DNA of 64,000 nucleotides from Roseibacterium beibuensis. Its GTDB lineage: Bacteria; Pseudomonadota; Alphaproteobacteria; Rhodobacterales; Rhodobacteraceae. The stretch's first letter is position 1; the number at the start of each line of letters is the position of its first letter. This document shows, one piece after another, positions 1-9,400 of this stretch. A model generated the notes under the pieces. That model saw only the letters and a program-made list of their open reading frames with translations, was not told the DNA's origin and did not search any database. Where the stretch lies: contig NZ_BAABHW010000001.1 of the NCBI RefSeq assembly GCF_039542305.1, positions 1,225,286 to 1,289,285 of the forward strand. The letters run 5' to 3'. A program made the translations under genes and the position numbers.

Positions 1-1
1 C

Positions 2-271
2 AACACCCAAGTCTATGGCAATCTCGGCCTCGCCGCCGCGAATGTGGATGTCTACACCGATGGCCCGATCGGCCGGAACGGGACCGAGGAAACCCTTGGC
101 GGCTTCACCATCGGTGTCGGTCTGGAGCATGCCATCAGCGACAACATGACGTTCTTCGGCTCGGTCCAGCATTACATGTTCGAAGAAGACGACTACCAGA
201 CGGACGTCCTCTACAACAACGTGGATATCGACTTCACGACGGTCGAAATCGGGATGACCTTCCGCTTCTGA
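2..271 (+). CDS. Outer-membrane beta-barrel protein, C-terminal part (partial at window edge)
   Basis: The reading frame is open from the left edge and ends at a TGA at 271, giving about 89 residues of a longer protein. It alternates short polar and aromatic stretches (for example FFGSVQHYMF and VDIDFTTVEIGM) and ends in MTFRF. A terminal phenylalanine preceded by alternating hydrophobics is the usual C-terminal signature of proteins folded by the BAM complex. I infer a small barrel of the OmpA/OmpW-like or porin class; the N-terminus lies outside the window, so no family name is safe. A terminator follows directly. Confidence 0.7.
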   Translation, partial: NTQVYGNLGLAAANVDVYTDGPIGRNGTEETLGGFTIGVGLEHAISDNMTFFGSVQHYMFEEDDYQTDVLYNNVDIDFTTVEIGMTFRF

Positions 272-300
272 TCGGATGCGCCTTCCACCCAAGACAGCGA

Positions 301-329
301 CCGCGCCGAGGCTTTCGGCGCGGTTTTTT
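301..329 (+). terminator. Rho-independent terminator after the barrel gene
   Basis: A perfect 9-bp GC stem (CCGCGCCGA at 301-309 with TCGGCGCGG at 315-323), a 5-nt loop and six T residues at 324-329. It lies 29 nt after the barrel stop codon and separates it from guaA. Confidence 0.9.
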
Positions 330-386
330 CGTGCCGCGTCGCCAAGCAGGCTTGCAGTGCCTTCCGCTGCGGCCTAAGCGAACCCC

Positions 387-1964
387 ATGAGCACCGCCGT
401 TGATCCCGCCCGCCATCACGAACGCCTGCTGATCATCGATTTCGGCAGCCAGGTCACGCAACTGATCGCCCGTCGCCTGCGCGAGCTGAATGTCTATTGC
501 GAGATCCACCCGTTCCAGAATGTCACCGACGCCTTCCTCGACGACTTTGCGCCGAAGGCTGTGATCTTTTCCGGCGGGCCGGCCAGCGTGATCGACGACG
601 GCTCCCCCCGCCCGCCGCAGAAGGTCTTTGACCTCGGCGTGCCGATCCTGGGCATCTGCTATGGCCAGCAGGTGATGATGCACATGCTGGGCGGCGAGGT
701 GCTGCGCGGCGAGGGCACGGCCGAGTTCGGGCGCGCCTATGTCGAGCCCGCGGAAAAGCGCATCGACCTGCTGAACGGCTGGTTCCTGGACGGGCGCGAG
801 CAGGTGTGGATGAGCCATGGCGACCATGTCAGCCGCATCGCCCCCGGTTTCGAGGTGATCGCAACCTCGCCCGGCGCGCCCTTCGCCATCACCGCCGACC
901 TGGAACGCAATTACTTCGCCGTGCAATTCCACCCCGAGGTACACCACACCCCGAACGGCAAGACGCTGTATGAAAACTTCGTACGTCTGGCCGGGTTCAA
1001 GGGCGACTGGACCATGGCCGCCTATCGCGACGAGGCGATCCGCCTGATCCGTGAACAGGTGGGCGATGCGCAGGTGATCTGCGGCCTGTCGGGCGGCGTC
1101 GACTCCTCCGTGGCGGCCGTGCTGATCCACGAGGCGATCGGCGACCAGTTGACCTGCGTCTTCGTCGATCACGGGCTGTTGCGCCAGAACGAGGCCGAGG
1201 AAGTGGTCGGCATGTTCCGCGACCACTACAACATCCCGCTGATCCATGCCGATGAGAGCGAGCTGTTCCTCGGCGCGCTCGAGGGCGTTTCCGATCCGGA
1301 AACGAAGCGCAAGACCATCGGCAAGCTCTTCATCGACGTGTTCCAGAAATACGCCGACCAGATCGAGGGGGCGGAGTTCCTCGCCCAAGGCACGCTCTAC
1401 CCGGATGTCATTGAATCGGTGTCGTTTTCCGGAGGCCCCAGCGTCACGATCAAGAGCCATCACAATGTCGGCGGCCTGCCCGAGAAGATGGGCCTGAAAC
1501 TGGTCGAGCCGCTGCGCGAATTGTTCAAGGACGAGGTCCGCGCCTTGGGTCACGAGCTGGGCCTGCCCGCCAGCTTCATCGGGCGGCACCCCTTCCCCGG
1601 CCCCGGCCTTGCCATCCGCTGCCCCGGCGAGATCACCCGAGAGAAGCTGGAGATCCTGCGCAAGGCCGACGCGGTCTATATCGACCAGATCCGCAAGCAC
1701 GGCCTTTATGACGAAATCTGGCAGGCCTTCGTCGCGATCCTGCCGGTGCGCACCGTCGGCGTGATGGGCGACGGGCGGACCTATGACTATGCCTGCGCGC
1801 TGCGCGCGGTCACGTCGGTCGATGGCATGACCGCCGATTACTACCCGTTCAGCCATGAATTCCTTGGCGAAACCGCGACGCGGATCATCAACGAGGTGAA
1901 GGGCATCAACCGGGTGACCTATGACATCACCTCGAAACCGCCGGGCACCATCGAGTGGGAATAA
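387..1964 (+). CDS. guaA: GMP synthase (glutamine-hydrolysing)
   Basis: Converts XMP to GMP using ATP and the amide nitrogen of glutamine, the last step of GMP synthesis in the cytosol. At 525 residues it has the family's usual length. The N-terminal class I amidotransferase half shows the nucleophile motif GICYGQQ near residue 90 and the His-Glu pair in FHPEVHHT near residue 183. The ATP pyrophosphatase half carries the P-loop GLSGGVDSSV near residue 233, and the protein ends with the dimerisation domain (KPPGTIEWE). All key residues are present. The YdcF-like gene starts 7 bp downstream, so the two may be cotranscribed. Confidence 0.98.
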   Translation: MSTAVDPARHHERLLIIDFGSQVTQLIARRLRELNVYCEIHPFQNVTDAFLDDFAPKAVIFSGGPASVIDDGSPRPPQKVFDLGVPILGICYGQQVMMHMLGGEVLRGEGTAEFGRAYVEPAEKRIDLLNGWFLDGREQVWMSHGDHVSRIAPGFEVIATSPGAPFAITADLERNYFAVQFHPEVHHTPNGKTLYENFVRLAGFKGDWTMAAYRDEAIRLIREQVGDAQVICGLSGGVDSSVAAVLIHEAIGDQLTCVFVDHGLLRQNEAEEVVGMFRDHYNIPLIHADESELFLGALEGVSDPETKRKTIGKLFIDVFQKYADQIEGAEFLAQGTLYPDVIESVSFSGGPSVTIKSHHNVGGLPEKMGLKLVEPLRELFKDEVRALGHELGLPASFIGRHPFPGPGLAIRCPGEITREKLEILRKADAVYIDQIRKHGLYDEIWQAFVAILPVRTVGVMGDGRTYDYACALRAVTSVDGMTADYYPFSHEFLGETATRIINEVKGINRVTYDITSKPPGTIEWE

Positions 1965-1971
1965 GGACCTG

Positions 1972-2604
1972 ATGCGCGGACGCGGCATTCGGCGGGCCGG
2001 GCGGACCCTCCGGGCCGTGCTCCTGGTCTGGGCGGCGACCTTCGCGGCGGTGTGCCTCTGGACAGTGTTCTGGCCGGATCAAGGCCTGTCCGCCGAAGGC
2101 GATGCGATCCTGTGCCTGAGCAGCGGCGTGCAGGAGGACGGAACCGCCGATAGCGGGTCCCGCATACGCGCCGAAACCTGTGCCGAGCTTTACCGTGCCG
2201 GCGCCGCGCCGCTTGTCGTGTTCAGCGGGGGCGGCTTTCCCGTAACCGCCGCAGACGCCATGGCCGAGGTGGCCGCCCTGCCCGCCGACGTGGTCCGGAT
2301 CGAGCCGCAAGCGGCCTCGACCCTTCAAAACATCTACTACGCGTCCGACCTTATCGCGGAGGGCAGCCATGTCCTGTTGGTCACCGAGGCGTACCATCTG
2401 CCGCGGTCCTGGGCCTCGGCGCGGGTCATGGGGATGGACAACGTCACCCTGGTTCCCGCCGCCCGGCTGCAGAATGAGCCGAGGCTGTGGTCACTCACCC
2501 GCGAAAGCCTTGCGATCTGGTTCAACCTGGCGCGGTTCGCAGCCTACGGATTAGGCGGCTGGCTGGGGATGCCAGACGAGACACGGATCGCCTGGTTGAC
2601 GTGA
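1972..2604 (+). CDS. YdcF-like (DUF218) membrane-anchored protein
   Basis: About 210 residues. The chosen ATG at 1972 has an AAGGA ribosome site 5 nt upstream and is followed by a basic stretch and one N-terminal membrane helix (AVLLVWAATFAAVCLWTVFW). The rest resembles the DUF218/YdcF fold: a strand entering DAILCLSSGV, LVVFSGGGFPV, then ASTLQNIYYASDL and LLVTEAYHLPRSW, which match the conserved Gly-rich, Glu-containing and 'T..YH..R' motifs. Family members are periplasm-facing proteins linked to envelope or vancomycin-resistance phenotypes, but the substrate is unknown. It lies directly behind guaA with no visible functional link. Confidence 0.75.
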   Translation: MRGRGIRRAGRTLRAVLLVWAATFAAVCLWTVFWPDQGLSAEGDAILCLSSGVQEDGTADSGSRIRAETCAELYRAGAAPLVVFSGGGFPVTAADAMAEVAALPADVVRIEPQAASTLQNIYYASDLIAEGSHVLLVTEAYHLPRSWASARVMGMDNVTLVPAARLQNEPRLWSLTRESLAIWFNLARFAAYGLGGWLGMPDETRIAWLT

Positions 2605-2635
2605 TCGGATCGGGTGCGGCCCGAGGCGCGCGCGC

Positions 2636-4006
2636 TTAGCGGTAGGCCGTTAACCGGCCATCCTCGGTCAAGACCAGCAGCATGTCATTGACGACAATCG
2701 GCGCGGCGGCCGCGCCGTTGCGCAGCTCGACCGACCCGACCAACTCCCCGCTTTCAGGCGAGAAGAGGCGCACGCGCTCGTCCCCAGAGGCGACAAGCAA
2801 CCGCCCCCCGGCGAGGATCGGGCCATAATGGGTGAAGACCGCGCGGCGGCGGCGTTCCCGCTCGCGCACGTAAAGCGGCAGTTCCGTGCCCCAGACCCGT
2901 TCGCCCGTGTCGGCGTCGATCCGGATCAACTCGTTGCGATCCGAAACGAAGAACAGGCTGTCGCCCGCGGCCAGAACCGGGGAATAGCTGCCTTCGGTGG
3001 CCGTCCAGATGCGGGTGCCGGTGCGCGCGTTCAGCGCGATCACCCGGCCCGACTGGTTGCCGGTATAGACGGTGCCACCGACGACCACCGGATCGCCGGT
3101 GATGTCGTTGATGTTGGAATAGGCCACGCCAAGGCGTCCGCCCGCGACGGCGGTGGACCACATGCGCAGGCCGGTGCTGCGCGACGCGGCGACCAACTCG
3201 CCCGAACCGTAGGGTAAGATCACGAGGTTGTCGCTGACCGCCGGGGCCGCGCCGCCGGAGAGGACGGCATTTGCGGGGGCCGAGGGCACCTCCCACTCGA
3301 TCCGGCCGGTTTCGGCGTCGATGGCCCAGGCGCTGTTGTCCCGGCTGACCACGTAGACCGTGCCGCCCGCGACCGTGGGGGCGCCGATGCCCGCGCCGAG
3401 GCGCTGGCGCCACTGGATATTGCCGCTGGCCGGGTCGAGCGCGATCAGTTCACCGAAGCCCGTGGTCGCGTAAAGACGCCCCCCCGACACGGCCAGACCA
3501 CCGCCGGAGACGGCGCCACCCCGGTCGAAGCCGGGTTCGAGGCTCACACGCCAGACCGGCGCGCCGTTCGACAGCGATGTGGCCTGAAGGCCGGCTTCGG
3601 CATCGAGGGTGAAGACACGGCCACCAGCGGCCACCGGGTCCGCCGTCAGGCGCTGGCGGCGGGAATTGCCCGCGCCGATATCCGCGCTCCAGACCTGTTG
3701 CAGCGCGCCGCTAAGCGCACCGTGGGGCGTGCGGTTCTGCGCATCGAAGCCGCGCATCTCCCAGCTGCCAAGGCTGCGCGCGGCAGGCAGGCTGATCGGA
3801 CGGGCCGCATCGACGGTCTCGCCCGCGCTTTCGGCACCGGTCAGAACCGCGCGGGTGTCGAGGCGTTCGCCGGGCAGGATCACTTCGCGGTCACAGGCGG
3901 CAAGCGTCATGGCGCTGCCCAGAAGGACCGCGAGGCCGATGGCACGGCGCAGGGACTGATTTCGGCGCGTCACGCTCGGGCGGGGTGCATCGGCTTCGAT
4001 CATCAT
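2636..4006 (-). CDS. bamB: Outer-membrane assembly lipoprotein BamB (PQQ-like beta-propeller)
   Basis: About 456 residues. An N-terminal signal ends in a lipobox (LAAC, with D after the Cys), indicating an outer-membrane lipoprotein. The rest repeats the propeller blade signature (RVFTLDAEAG, LIALDPASGNIQW, AWAIDAETGRIEW, VIALNARTGTRIW, LIRIDADTGERVW), as in BamB, which supports BamA in inserting barrels. The frame is open further upstream, but the ATG pair at 4006/4003 is preceded by AGGAA and directly begins the signal peptide. It is 49 bp behind the YfgM-like gene, the usual pairing. The GTPase gene der, which often follows, is absent here. Confidence 0.88.
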   Translation of the reverse strand: MMIEADAPRPSVTRRNQSLRRAIGLAVLLGSAMTLAACDREVILPGERLDTRAVLTGAESAGETVDAARPISLPAARSLGSWEMRGFDAQNRTPHGALSGALQQVWSADIGAGNSRRQRLTADPVAAGGRVFTLDAEAGLQATSLSNGAPVWRVSLEPGFDRGGAVSGGGLAVSGGRLYATTGFGELIALDPASGNIQWRQRLGAGIGAPTVAGGTVYVVSRDNSAWAIDAETGRIEWEVPSAPANAVLSGGAAPAVSDNLVILPYGSGELVAASRSTGLRMWSTAVAGGRLGVAYSNINDITGDPVVVGGTVYTGNQSGRVIALNARTGTRIWTATEGSYSPVLAAGDSLFFVSDRNELIRIDADTGERVWGTELPLYVRERERRRRAVFTHYGPILAGGRLLVASGDERVRLFSPESGELVGSVELRNGAAAAPIVVNDMLLVLTEDGRLTAYR

Positions 4007-4055
4007 GCGGTCCGGTATTCCTGTTGTCTCGTCCTGCGCGCCGGGTCGGCCCGCT

Positions 4056-4904
4056 TTACTGTTCGACGACGGCCTCGGTCTCCTCGTCCGCCACCGCGTC
4101 GCCGGCGGTATCGCCGCCGTCATCCTCACCCTCGGGGGCCGCATCCTCGGCACCCGCATCGGCCGCCTCGCCAGTCCCCGTTTCAGCATCCTCGGCGGGG
4201 GCTTCGGGTGCTGGCTCAACCACCGGCGGTTCCTCCTCCACCGGGGCGGTATCGACCAGCGTGGCCCCCGCTTCGAGCGCCACAATCAACTGTGCGGCGC
4301 GCTGTTGCAAGCCCGGCGTGGCCGCGGCGGCATTTTCCAGCGAACGTAGGCGGTTGATCGCCGCCTCGATGTCGCCCTCGATGACGTCGATCAGGGCCAG
4401 TTGCTCCTCTGCGAGCGCCGCGAAGGGGCGGCCCGGTTCGGCCAGGATGCCCAGTTCGAGCCGGGCCTCGTCGGCGGGCAGCGGCGACAGCAGATGCGCC
4501 TTGTAGATCGCGAGGTCGCGGTAGATCTGCGGCAGTTCGGGCGCCATGGCCGCGGCGCGCAGGCCTGCGGCGGCGTCGGCGGCGGTGCCGTCATTGGCGC
4601 TGGCCTCGCCTGCGGCCAGCAGGGCCACCACGAGCGCGGCCGCGTCGCCGGGTGCCTCCACGGCCTCCAGCGCGGCGATGCGGGCCTCGGGGCTGTCATT
4701 GTCGAGCGCGCCCAAAACGGCATTGCCGAACGCCTCGGCGCTGGCTTGGTTCTGCGCGCGCTGCCATTCGAGATAGGCCGCCCCGCCAACCAGAAGAACC
4801 ACGATCAGGATCGCCAGCCACGCCCAACGGCGGAACAGGGCGAACAAGCGGTCGCGACGGACCTCTTCACTGACCTCGTCGATAAAACTGTCGGTATTGG
4901 CCAT
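4056..4904 (-). CDS. YfgM-like tetratricopeptide protein, inner-membrane anchored
   Basis: About 282 residues. A short cytoplasmic start (MANTDSFIDEVSEEVRRDR) is followed by a single membrane helix (WAWLAILIVVLLVGGAAYL, about residues 28-46). Helical, Ala/Leu-rich repeats with TPR character follow, and the protein ends in a long Glu/Ala/Pro-rich acidic tail from about residue 210. This layout matches YfgM/TPR_21 proteins, which bind the Sec translocon and periplasmic chaperones and precede bamB in many proteobacteria, as here. The acidic low-complexity tail is longer than in the E. coli protein, and its role is unknown. Confidence 0.8.
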   Translation of the reverse strand: MANTDSFIDEVSEEVRRDRLFALFRRWAWLAILIVVLLVGGAAYLEWQRAQNQASAEAFGNAVLGALDNDSPEARIAALEAVEAPGDAAALVVALLAAGEASANDGTAADAAAGLRAAAMAPELPQIYRDLAIYKAHLLSPLPADEARLELGILAEPGRPFAALAEEQLALIDVIEGDIEAAINRLRSLENAAAATPGLQQRAAQLIVALEAGATLVDTAPVEEEPPVVEPAPEAPAEDAETGTGEAADAGAEDAAPEGEDDGGDTAGDAVADEETEAVVEQ

Positions 4905-5082
4905 GTTTGCCGCTCACCCCCAAGCATTCCTCGTGGCCCCAATAGCGCGGGCGACGGGGCCGCCGCAAGGGCCGGCCCGCGCCTTGGGTCTGGATTGTGC
5001 ACGGATCCCCTGCAATCTGTGCGCGACATGGGGTCAGTGCCTTACGGGATCAGCGTTGCGCCGCGTTGCAGAAAAAACTAAC

Positions 5083-5100
5083 CTGAACGGAATGGTTCAG
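5083..5100. promoter_or_regulatory. Candidate operator upstream of the RND efflux operon
   Basis: A perfect 18-bp inverted repeat, CTGAAC-GGAATG-GTTCAG, 87 bp upstream of the adaptor start codon, inside the 283-bp divergent gap between the YfgM-like gene and the efflux operon. Its size and symmetry fit a TetR-family repressor site, the usual control for RND pumps, but no regulator gene is adjacent. That assignment is inference. The rest of the gap shows no other clear feature. Confidence 0.45.
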
Positions 5101-5187
5101 CGTATTTGAAGAACGCACCAGACAGACAATCGGCATGGACCGCGCGGCTTGGCGACGGGCGTGGCCGGGAAAGACGTAGTAATTGGC

Positions 5188-6435
5188 ATGAAACCTTTTC
5201 CCTTGATCATCGCGGCGTTGGTCTGCGTCGCCCTGTATTTCGTCATTCTCGACCGTGAAAGCCTGGTCGATTTCGCGGCGCGCTACGCGCCCGGGCCGAC
5301 GATGAACGTGCCTGTCGATGAAACCGCGCTGGCCGAAGTGGCCGCGGCAGAGGCCGCCGACGATGATCGCGTCCACGTCACCGTGCGCCGGTCCGAGGCG
5401 CAGGTGACCGAGAACGCCGTTCTTTTGCGCGGCCGGACCGAGGCGATAAGGCAGGTCGACGTCGCCGCCGAAACCTCGGGGCGCGTGATCTCGGAGCCGA
5501 TCCGGGCAGGCGCCTTCGTCGAGGAAGGTCAGCTTCTGTGCGAGATCGACCCGGGCACCCGCCTGACCGCGCTGGAAGAAGCGCAAGCCGCGCTTGAGAC
5601 CGCGCAGGCCCGCCTGCCCGAGGCCGAGGCGCAACTGGCCGGGGCGCGGGCACAACTGACCGCCGCCGCGATCGACGCCAACGCGGCCACGCGGCTGAGC
5701 GAACGGGGCTTCGGGTCGGAAACCGCGGCCGCCAGCGCCGAGGCGGGACGCGAAAGCGCATTGGCTGCCATCGCCGCCGCCGAGGCCGGTGTGGCGCAGG
5801 CGCGGTCGACCATCCGCTCGGCCGAAGCCGCCGTGGCCAGCGCCGAGGAGGAGATCGCCAACCTGACCATCAGCGCGCCCTTCCCCGGCTTCCTCGAGTC
5901 CGACACGGCGGAACTGGGCAGCCTGATGCAGCCCGGCAGCCTGTGCGCCACGGTGATCCAGCTTGACCCGATGAAACTGGTGGGCTTCGTCCCCGAGGCC
6001 GAGGTCGACCGGATCGCGCTTGGCGCCATGGCCGGGGCGCGGCTGGCCTCGGGGCGCGAGGTGGTGGGCGAAGTGACGTTCCTCAGCCGCTCGGCCGATG
6101 AGCAGACCCGCACCTTTCGCGTGGAAATCACGGTGGCCAATCCCGACACGACGATCCGCGACGGCCAGACCGCCGATATCCTGATCCAGACGGCGGGCAC
6201 GCCCGCGCACCTGCTGCCGGCCTCGGCCATGACGCTGAACGATGGCGGCCAGCTTGGCGTGCGCATCGTCGAGGACGGCATCGTGCGTTTCGTGCCGGTG
6301 CGCATGATCCGCGACACGGCGAACGGCGTCTGGCTGGAGGGCCTGCCCGAAGTGGCCGACGTCATCACCGTGGGACAGGAATTCGTGACCGAAGGCGTCG
6401 AGGTGCGCACCAGTTACGAGGAGCTGACGCAATGA
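5188..6435 (+). CDS. RND efflux periplasmic adaptor (membrane fusion protein)
   Basis: About 415 residues. An N-terminal hydrophobic anchor (FPLIIAALVCVALYFVIL) is followed by a barrel-sandwich/lipoyl half (VDVAAETSGRVISEPI, GAFVEEGQLLCEID). Next come a coiled-coil hairpin rich in Ala/Glu (about residues 130-220), a second lipoyl half (LTISAPFPGFLE) and the beta-barrel and membrane-proximal domains. Such adaptors join an inner-membrane RND pump to an outer-membrane channel. A TTG start 39 nt upstream is possible, but the ATG at 5188 sits directly before the anchor. Its stop overlaps the start of the pump gene by 4 nt (ATGA). No outer-membrane channel gene is nearby. Confidence 0.9.
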   Translation: MKPFPLIIAALVCVALYFVILDRESLVDFAARYAPGPTMNVPVDETALAEVAAAEAADDDRVHVTVRRSEAQVTENAVLLRGRTEAIRQVDVAAETSGRVISEPIRAGAFVEEGQLLCEIDPGTRLTALEEAQAALETAQARLPEAEAQLAGARAQLTAAAIDANAATRLSERGFGSETAAASAEAGRESALAAIAAAEAGVAQARSTIRSAEAAVASAEEEIANLTISAPFPGFLESDTAELGSLMQPGSLCATVIQLDPMKLVGFVPEAEVDRIALGAMAGARLASGREVVGEVTFLSRSADEQTRTFRVEITVANPDTTIRDGQTADILIQTAGTPAHLLPASAMTLNDGGQLGVRIVEDGIVRFVPVRMIRDTANGVWLEGLPEVADVITVGQEFVTEGVEVRTSYEELTQ

Positions 6436-9400
6436 TCGGCGTCATCGACTGGGCGGCCAGCCGTGCGCGGATGGTCATCGCCTTCATCGTGCTGTCGCTG
6501 GTCATCGGCACGGCGGCCTATGTCGGCCTGCCGAAAGAGGGCGAGCCGGATATCGATATCCCGGGGCTGTTCGTCTCGGTGCCCTTTCCCGGCATCTCGG
6601 CCGAGGACAGCGAGCGCCTTCTGGTGCGCCCGATGGAATCCGAGTTCCAGGATCTCGACGGGCTGACCTCGATCAACGCGACCGCTTCGGAAGGCTTCGC
6701 GGGGGTGTTCCTCGAATTCGAATTCGGCTGGGACAAGGGCGCAACCATCGCCGATGTGCGCGACGCGATGGGCCGCGCGGAATCGCAGTTTCCCGATGGG
6801 GCCGAAAGCTATTCCATCAACGAGATCAACTTCTCGGAATTCCCGATCATCGTCGTGGCCTTGTCGGGCGATGCGCCGGAACGCACGTTGATCCGCCTCG
6901 CCCAGGAAATGCAGGACGCGTTGGAGACCCTCACCCCGGTGCTGGAAGCGGGGCTTGCGGGCAGCCGCGAGGAAATGCTGGAGGTGCTGATCGACCCGAT
7001 CGCGCTCGAGGCCTATGACGTCACCGCTGCGGACCTGATCAACGCGGTCGTCAACAACAACCAGTTGATCGCCGCGGGGGAGATCGAAACCGAGGGCGGC
7101 GCGATCTCGGTCAAGATCCCGTCCAGTTTCGACAGCGCGGAAGATGTCTACAACCTGCCGATCAGCGTGAATGGCGACCGGGTGGTGACCCTGGGCCAGT
7201 TGGCCGAGATCCGCCTGACCTACCAGGACCGGACCGGCACCGCGCGCTACAACGGCGAGCCGACCATCGCGTTGCAGGTGGTCAAGCGCCTCGGCTTCAA
7301 CATCATCGACACCGCCGAGCTGGTCCGCCAGACCGTCGAAGAGGTACGCGCGACCTGGCCACAGGAATTGCAGGACGCGGTTCGGGTGGACGCGACGCTG
7401 GACCAGTCAGTGCAGGTCCAGGGCATGGTGCGCCAGCTTGAGGGGTCGGTCCTGACCGCCATCGCGCTGGTGATGATCGTGGTGCTGGCCTCGCTCGGGA
7501 CGCGCTCGGCGCTGCTGGTGGGGTTCGCCATCCCGACCTCGTTCCTTTTGTGCTTCATCCTGCTGGGCGTCATGGATGTCGCCGTGTCGAACATCGTGAT
7601 GTTCGGCCTGATCCTTGCCGTTGGCATGCTGGTGGACGGGGCCATCGTGGTCGTCGAATATGCCGACAAACGCCTGCAAGACGGGGCGCGGCCGATGCAG
7701 GCCTATACCGACGCCGCCAAGCGCATGTTCTGGCCGGTCGTGTCCTCCACCGCGACGACGCTCTGCGCCTTCCTGCCCATGCTGTTCTGGCCCGGCGTGC
7801 CGGGCGAGTTCATGGGCATGCTGCCCGTGACGCTGATCTTCGTCCTGTCCGCCTCGCTGATCGTCGCGCTGATCTACCTCCCGGTTCTGGGCGGGGTCGC
7901 GGCGCGGTTCAGTCGCGTCGTTGACCATGCATCGGCGGCCTTCAAGCGCCTCGTGCCGATCTACCTGCTGCGCGCAGCCATCGCGGCGGCGGTCGCCTTC
8001 GGCCTCTTTCACGCGGCGATGCTGACGATCAACGGGCAGGCCTTTTTCCCGCCGGGCTCGCCCGCGCTGATGACGATGGCGCCGGGCATGGTGGCTTTCG
8101 TGGCGCTGTCGGCGATCATGTCGGTGGTGCTCGGCTCCATCCAGCTGCCGCATCGCGAAAAGCGGGTGCAGGCGGGGTATCGCCGCTCGCCCTTCGGATG
8201 GGTCATCCACGCCATCGTCGCCAACCCGATCATGCCGCTGGTGATGATCGGCGTGGTCGGGGCCTTCGTCGTCTCGGTCTTTCTCTACTTCGTCGAGAAC
8301 AACAATGGCGTGGAGTTCTTCGTCGAGAACGAACCCGAGAATGCCATCGTCTATGTCCGGGCGCGCGGCAACCTGTCGGTCGCCGAACAGGACCGGCTGG
8401 TCGGCCTTGTCGAGAGGGAGGTGCTCGGCACGCCCGGCGTGCAGGACGTCTTTGCCTTTGCCGGTGATGGCGGGCTGAACAACAACACCGGCGGCGCGGC
8501 GGCGCCCGCCGACACGATCGGGCAGGTCCAGATCGACCTGGAGCCCTGGGGGGAACGGGCCGATGGCGACTTGATCCTCGACCGGCTTCAGGCGCGGCTC
8601 GACCAGATCCCCGGCATCATGGTCGAGATCTTCTCGCAAGCGCGCGGGCCGGCCAGCGGCAAGCCCATCGACCTACGCCTGTCCGGCGACAACTGGGAGG
8701 AATTGCAGGAGGCCACCCAGATCGTCCGCACCCGGTTCGAGGGCCTGGCCGGACTGACCCTGATCGAGGACACGCTGCCGCTGCCCGGCATCGACTGGCA
8801 GATCGACGTGGATGTCGAGGCCGCGGGCCGGTTCGGCGCCGACGTCGCCACCGTGGGGGCGATGGTCCAGCTTGTCACGCGCGGCATCCTGCTCGACACG
8901 ATGCGCGTGCCCTCCTCCGACGAAGAGATCGACATTCGCGTGCGGTTCCCCGAGGAGTCGCGCGTGCTCTCGACGCTGGACACGATGCGCGTGCGCACGA
9001 TGGACGGGCTGGTGCCCCTGTCGAATTTCGTCACCTACACCCCGGCCCCGCAACTGGCCGAGATCAGCCGCGTCGACCAGTCCCGCGTGTTCCAGGTAAA
9101 GGCCGACGTGCTGGCCGCGCTTTTCCGGGTCGACGATGCCGAGGGGGAGACGGTCGCCTACCTGCGGGACACCGCCAATCCCACGGTCGAGGGCGAGGCC
9201 GATTTCACGATCGGCGAGACATCGTGGCAGATCTACCTGCTGCCCGGCGAGCTGGGCGCCGACGCGATCGAGGCCGGCCTGGCCGACGGCGATCTGACCA
9301 CCGTTCCGGTGACGGCGAACGAACGCATCGCCCTCATCACCGATTGGCTGGAGACGGAAAACCCCCTACCCGCCTCGGTCGGCTGGGAATGGGCCGGCGA

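Noticed and set aside
234..1988. 584-residue open frame on the minus strand opposite guaA
   Set aside because: Mirror frame of a strongly GC-biased gene; no domain, and guaA is complete on the other strand.
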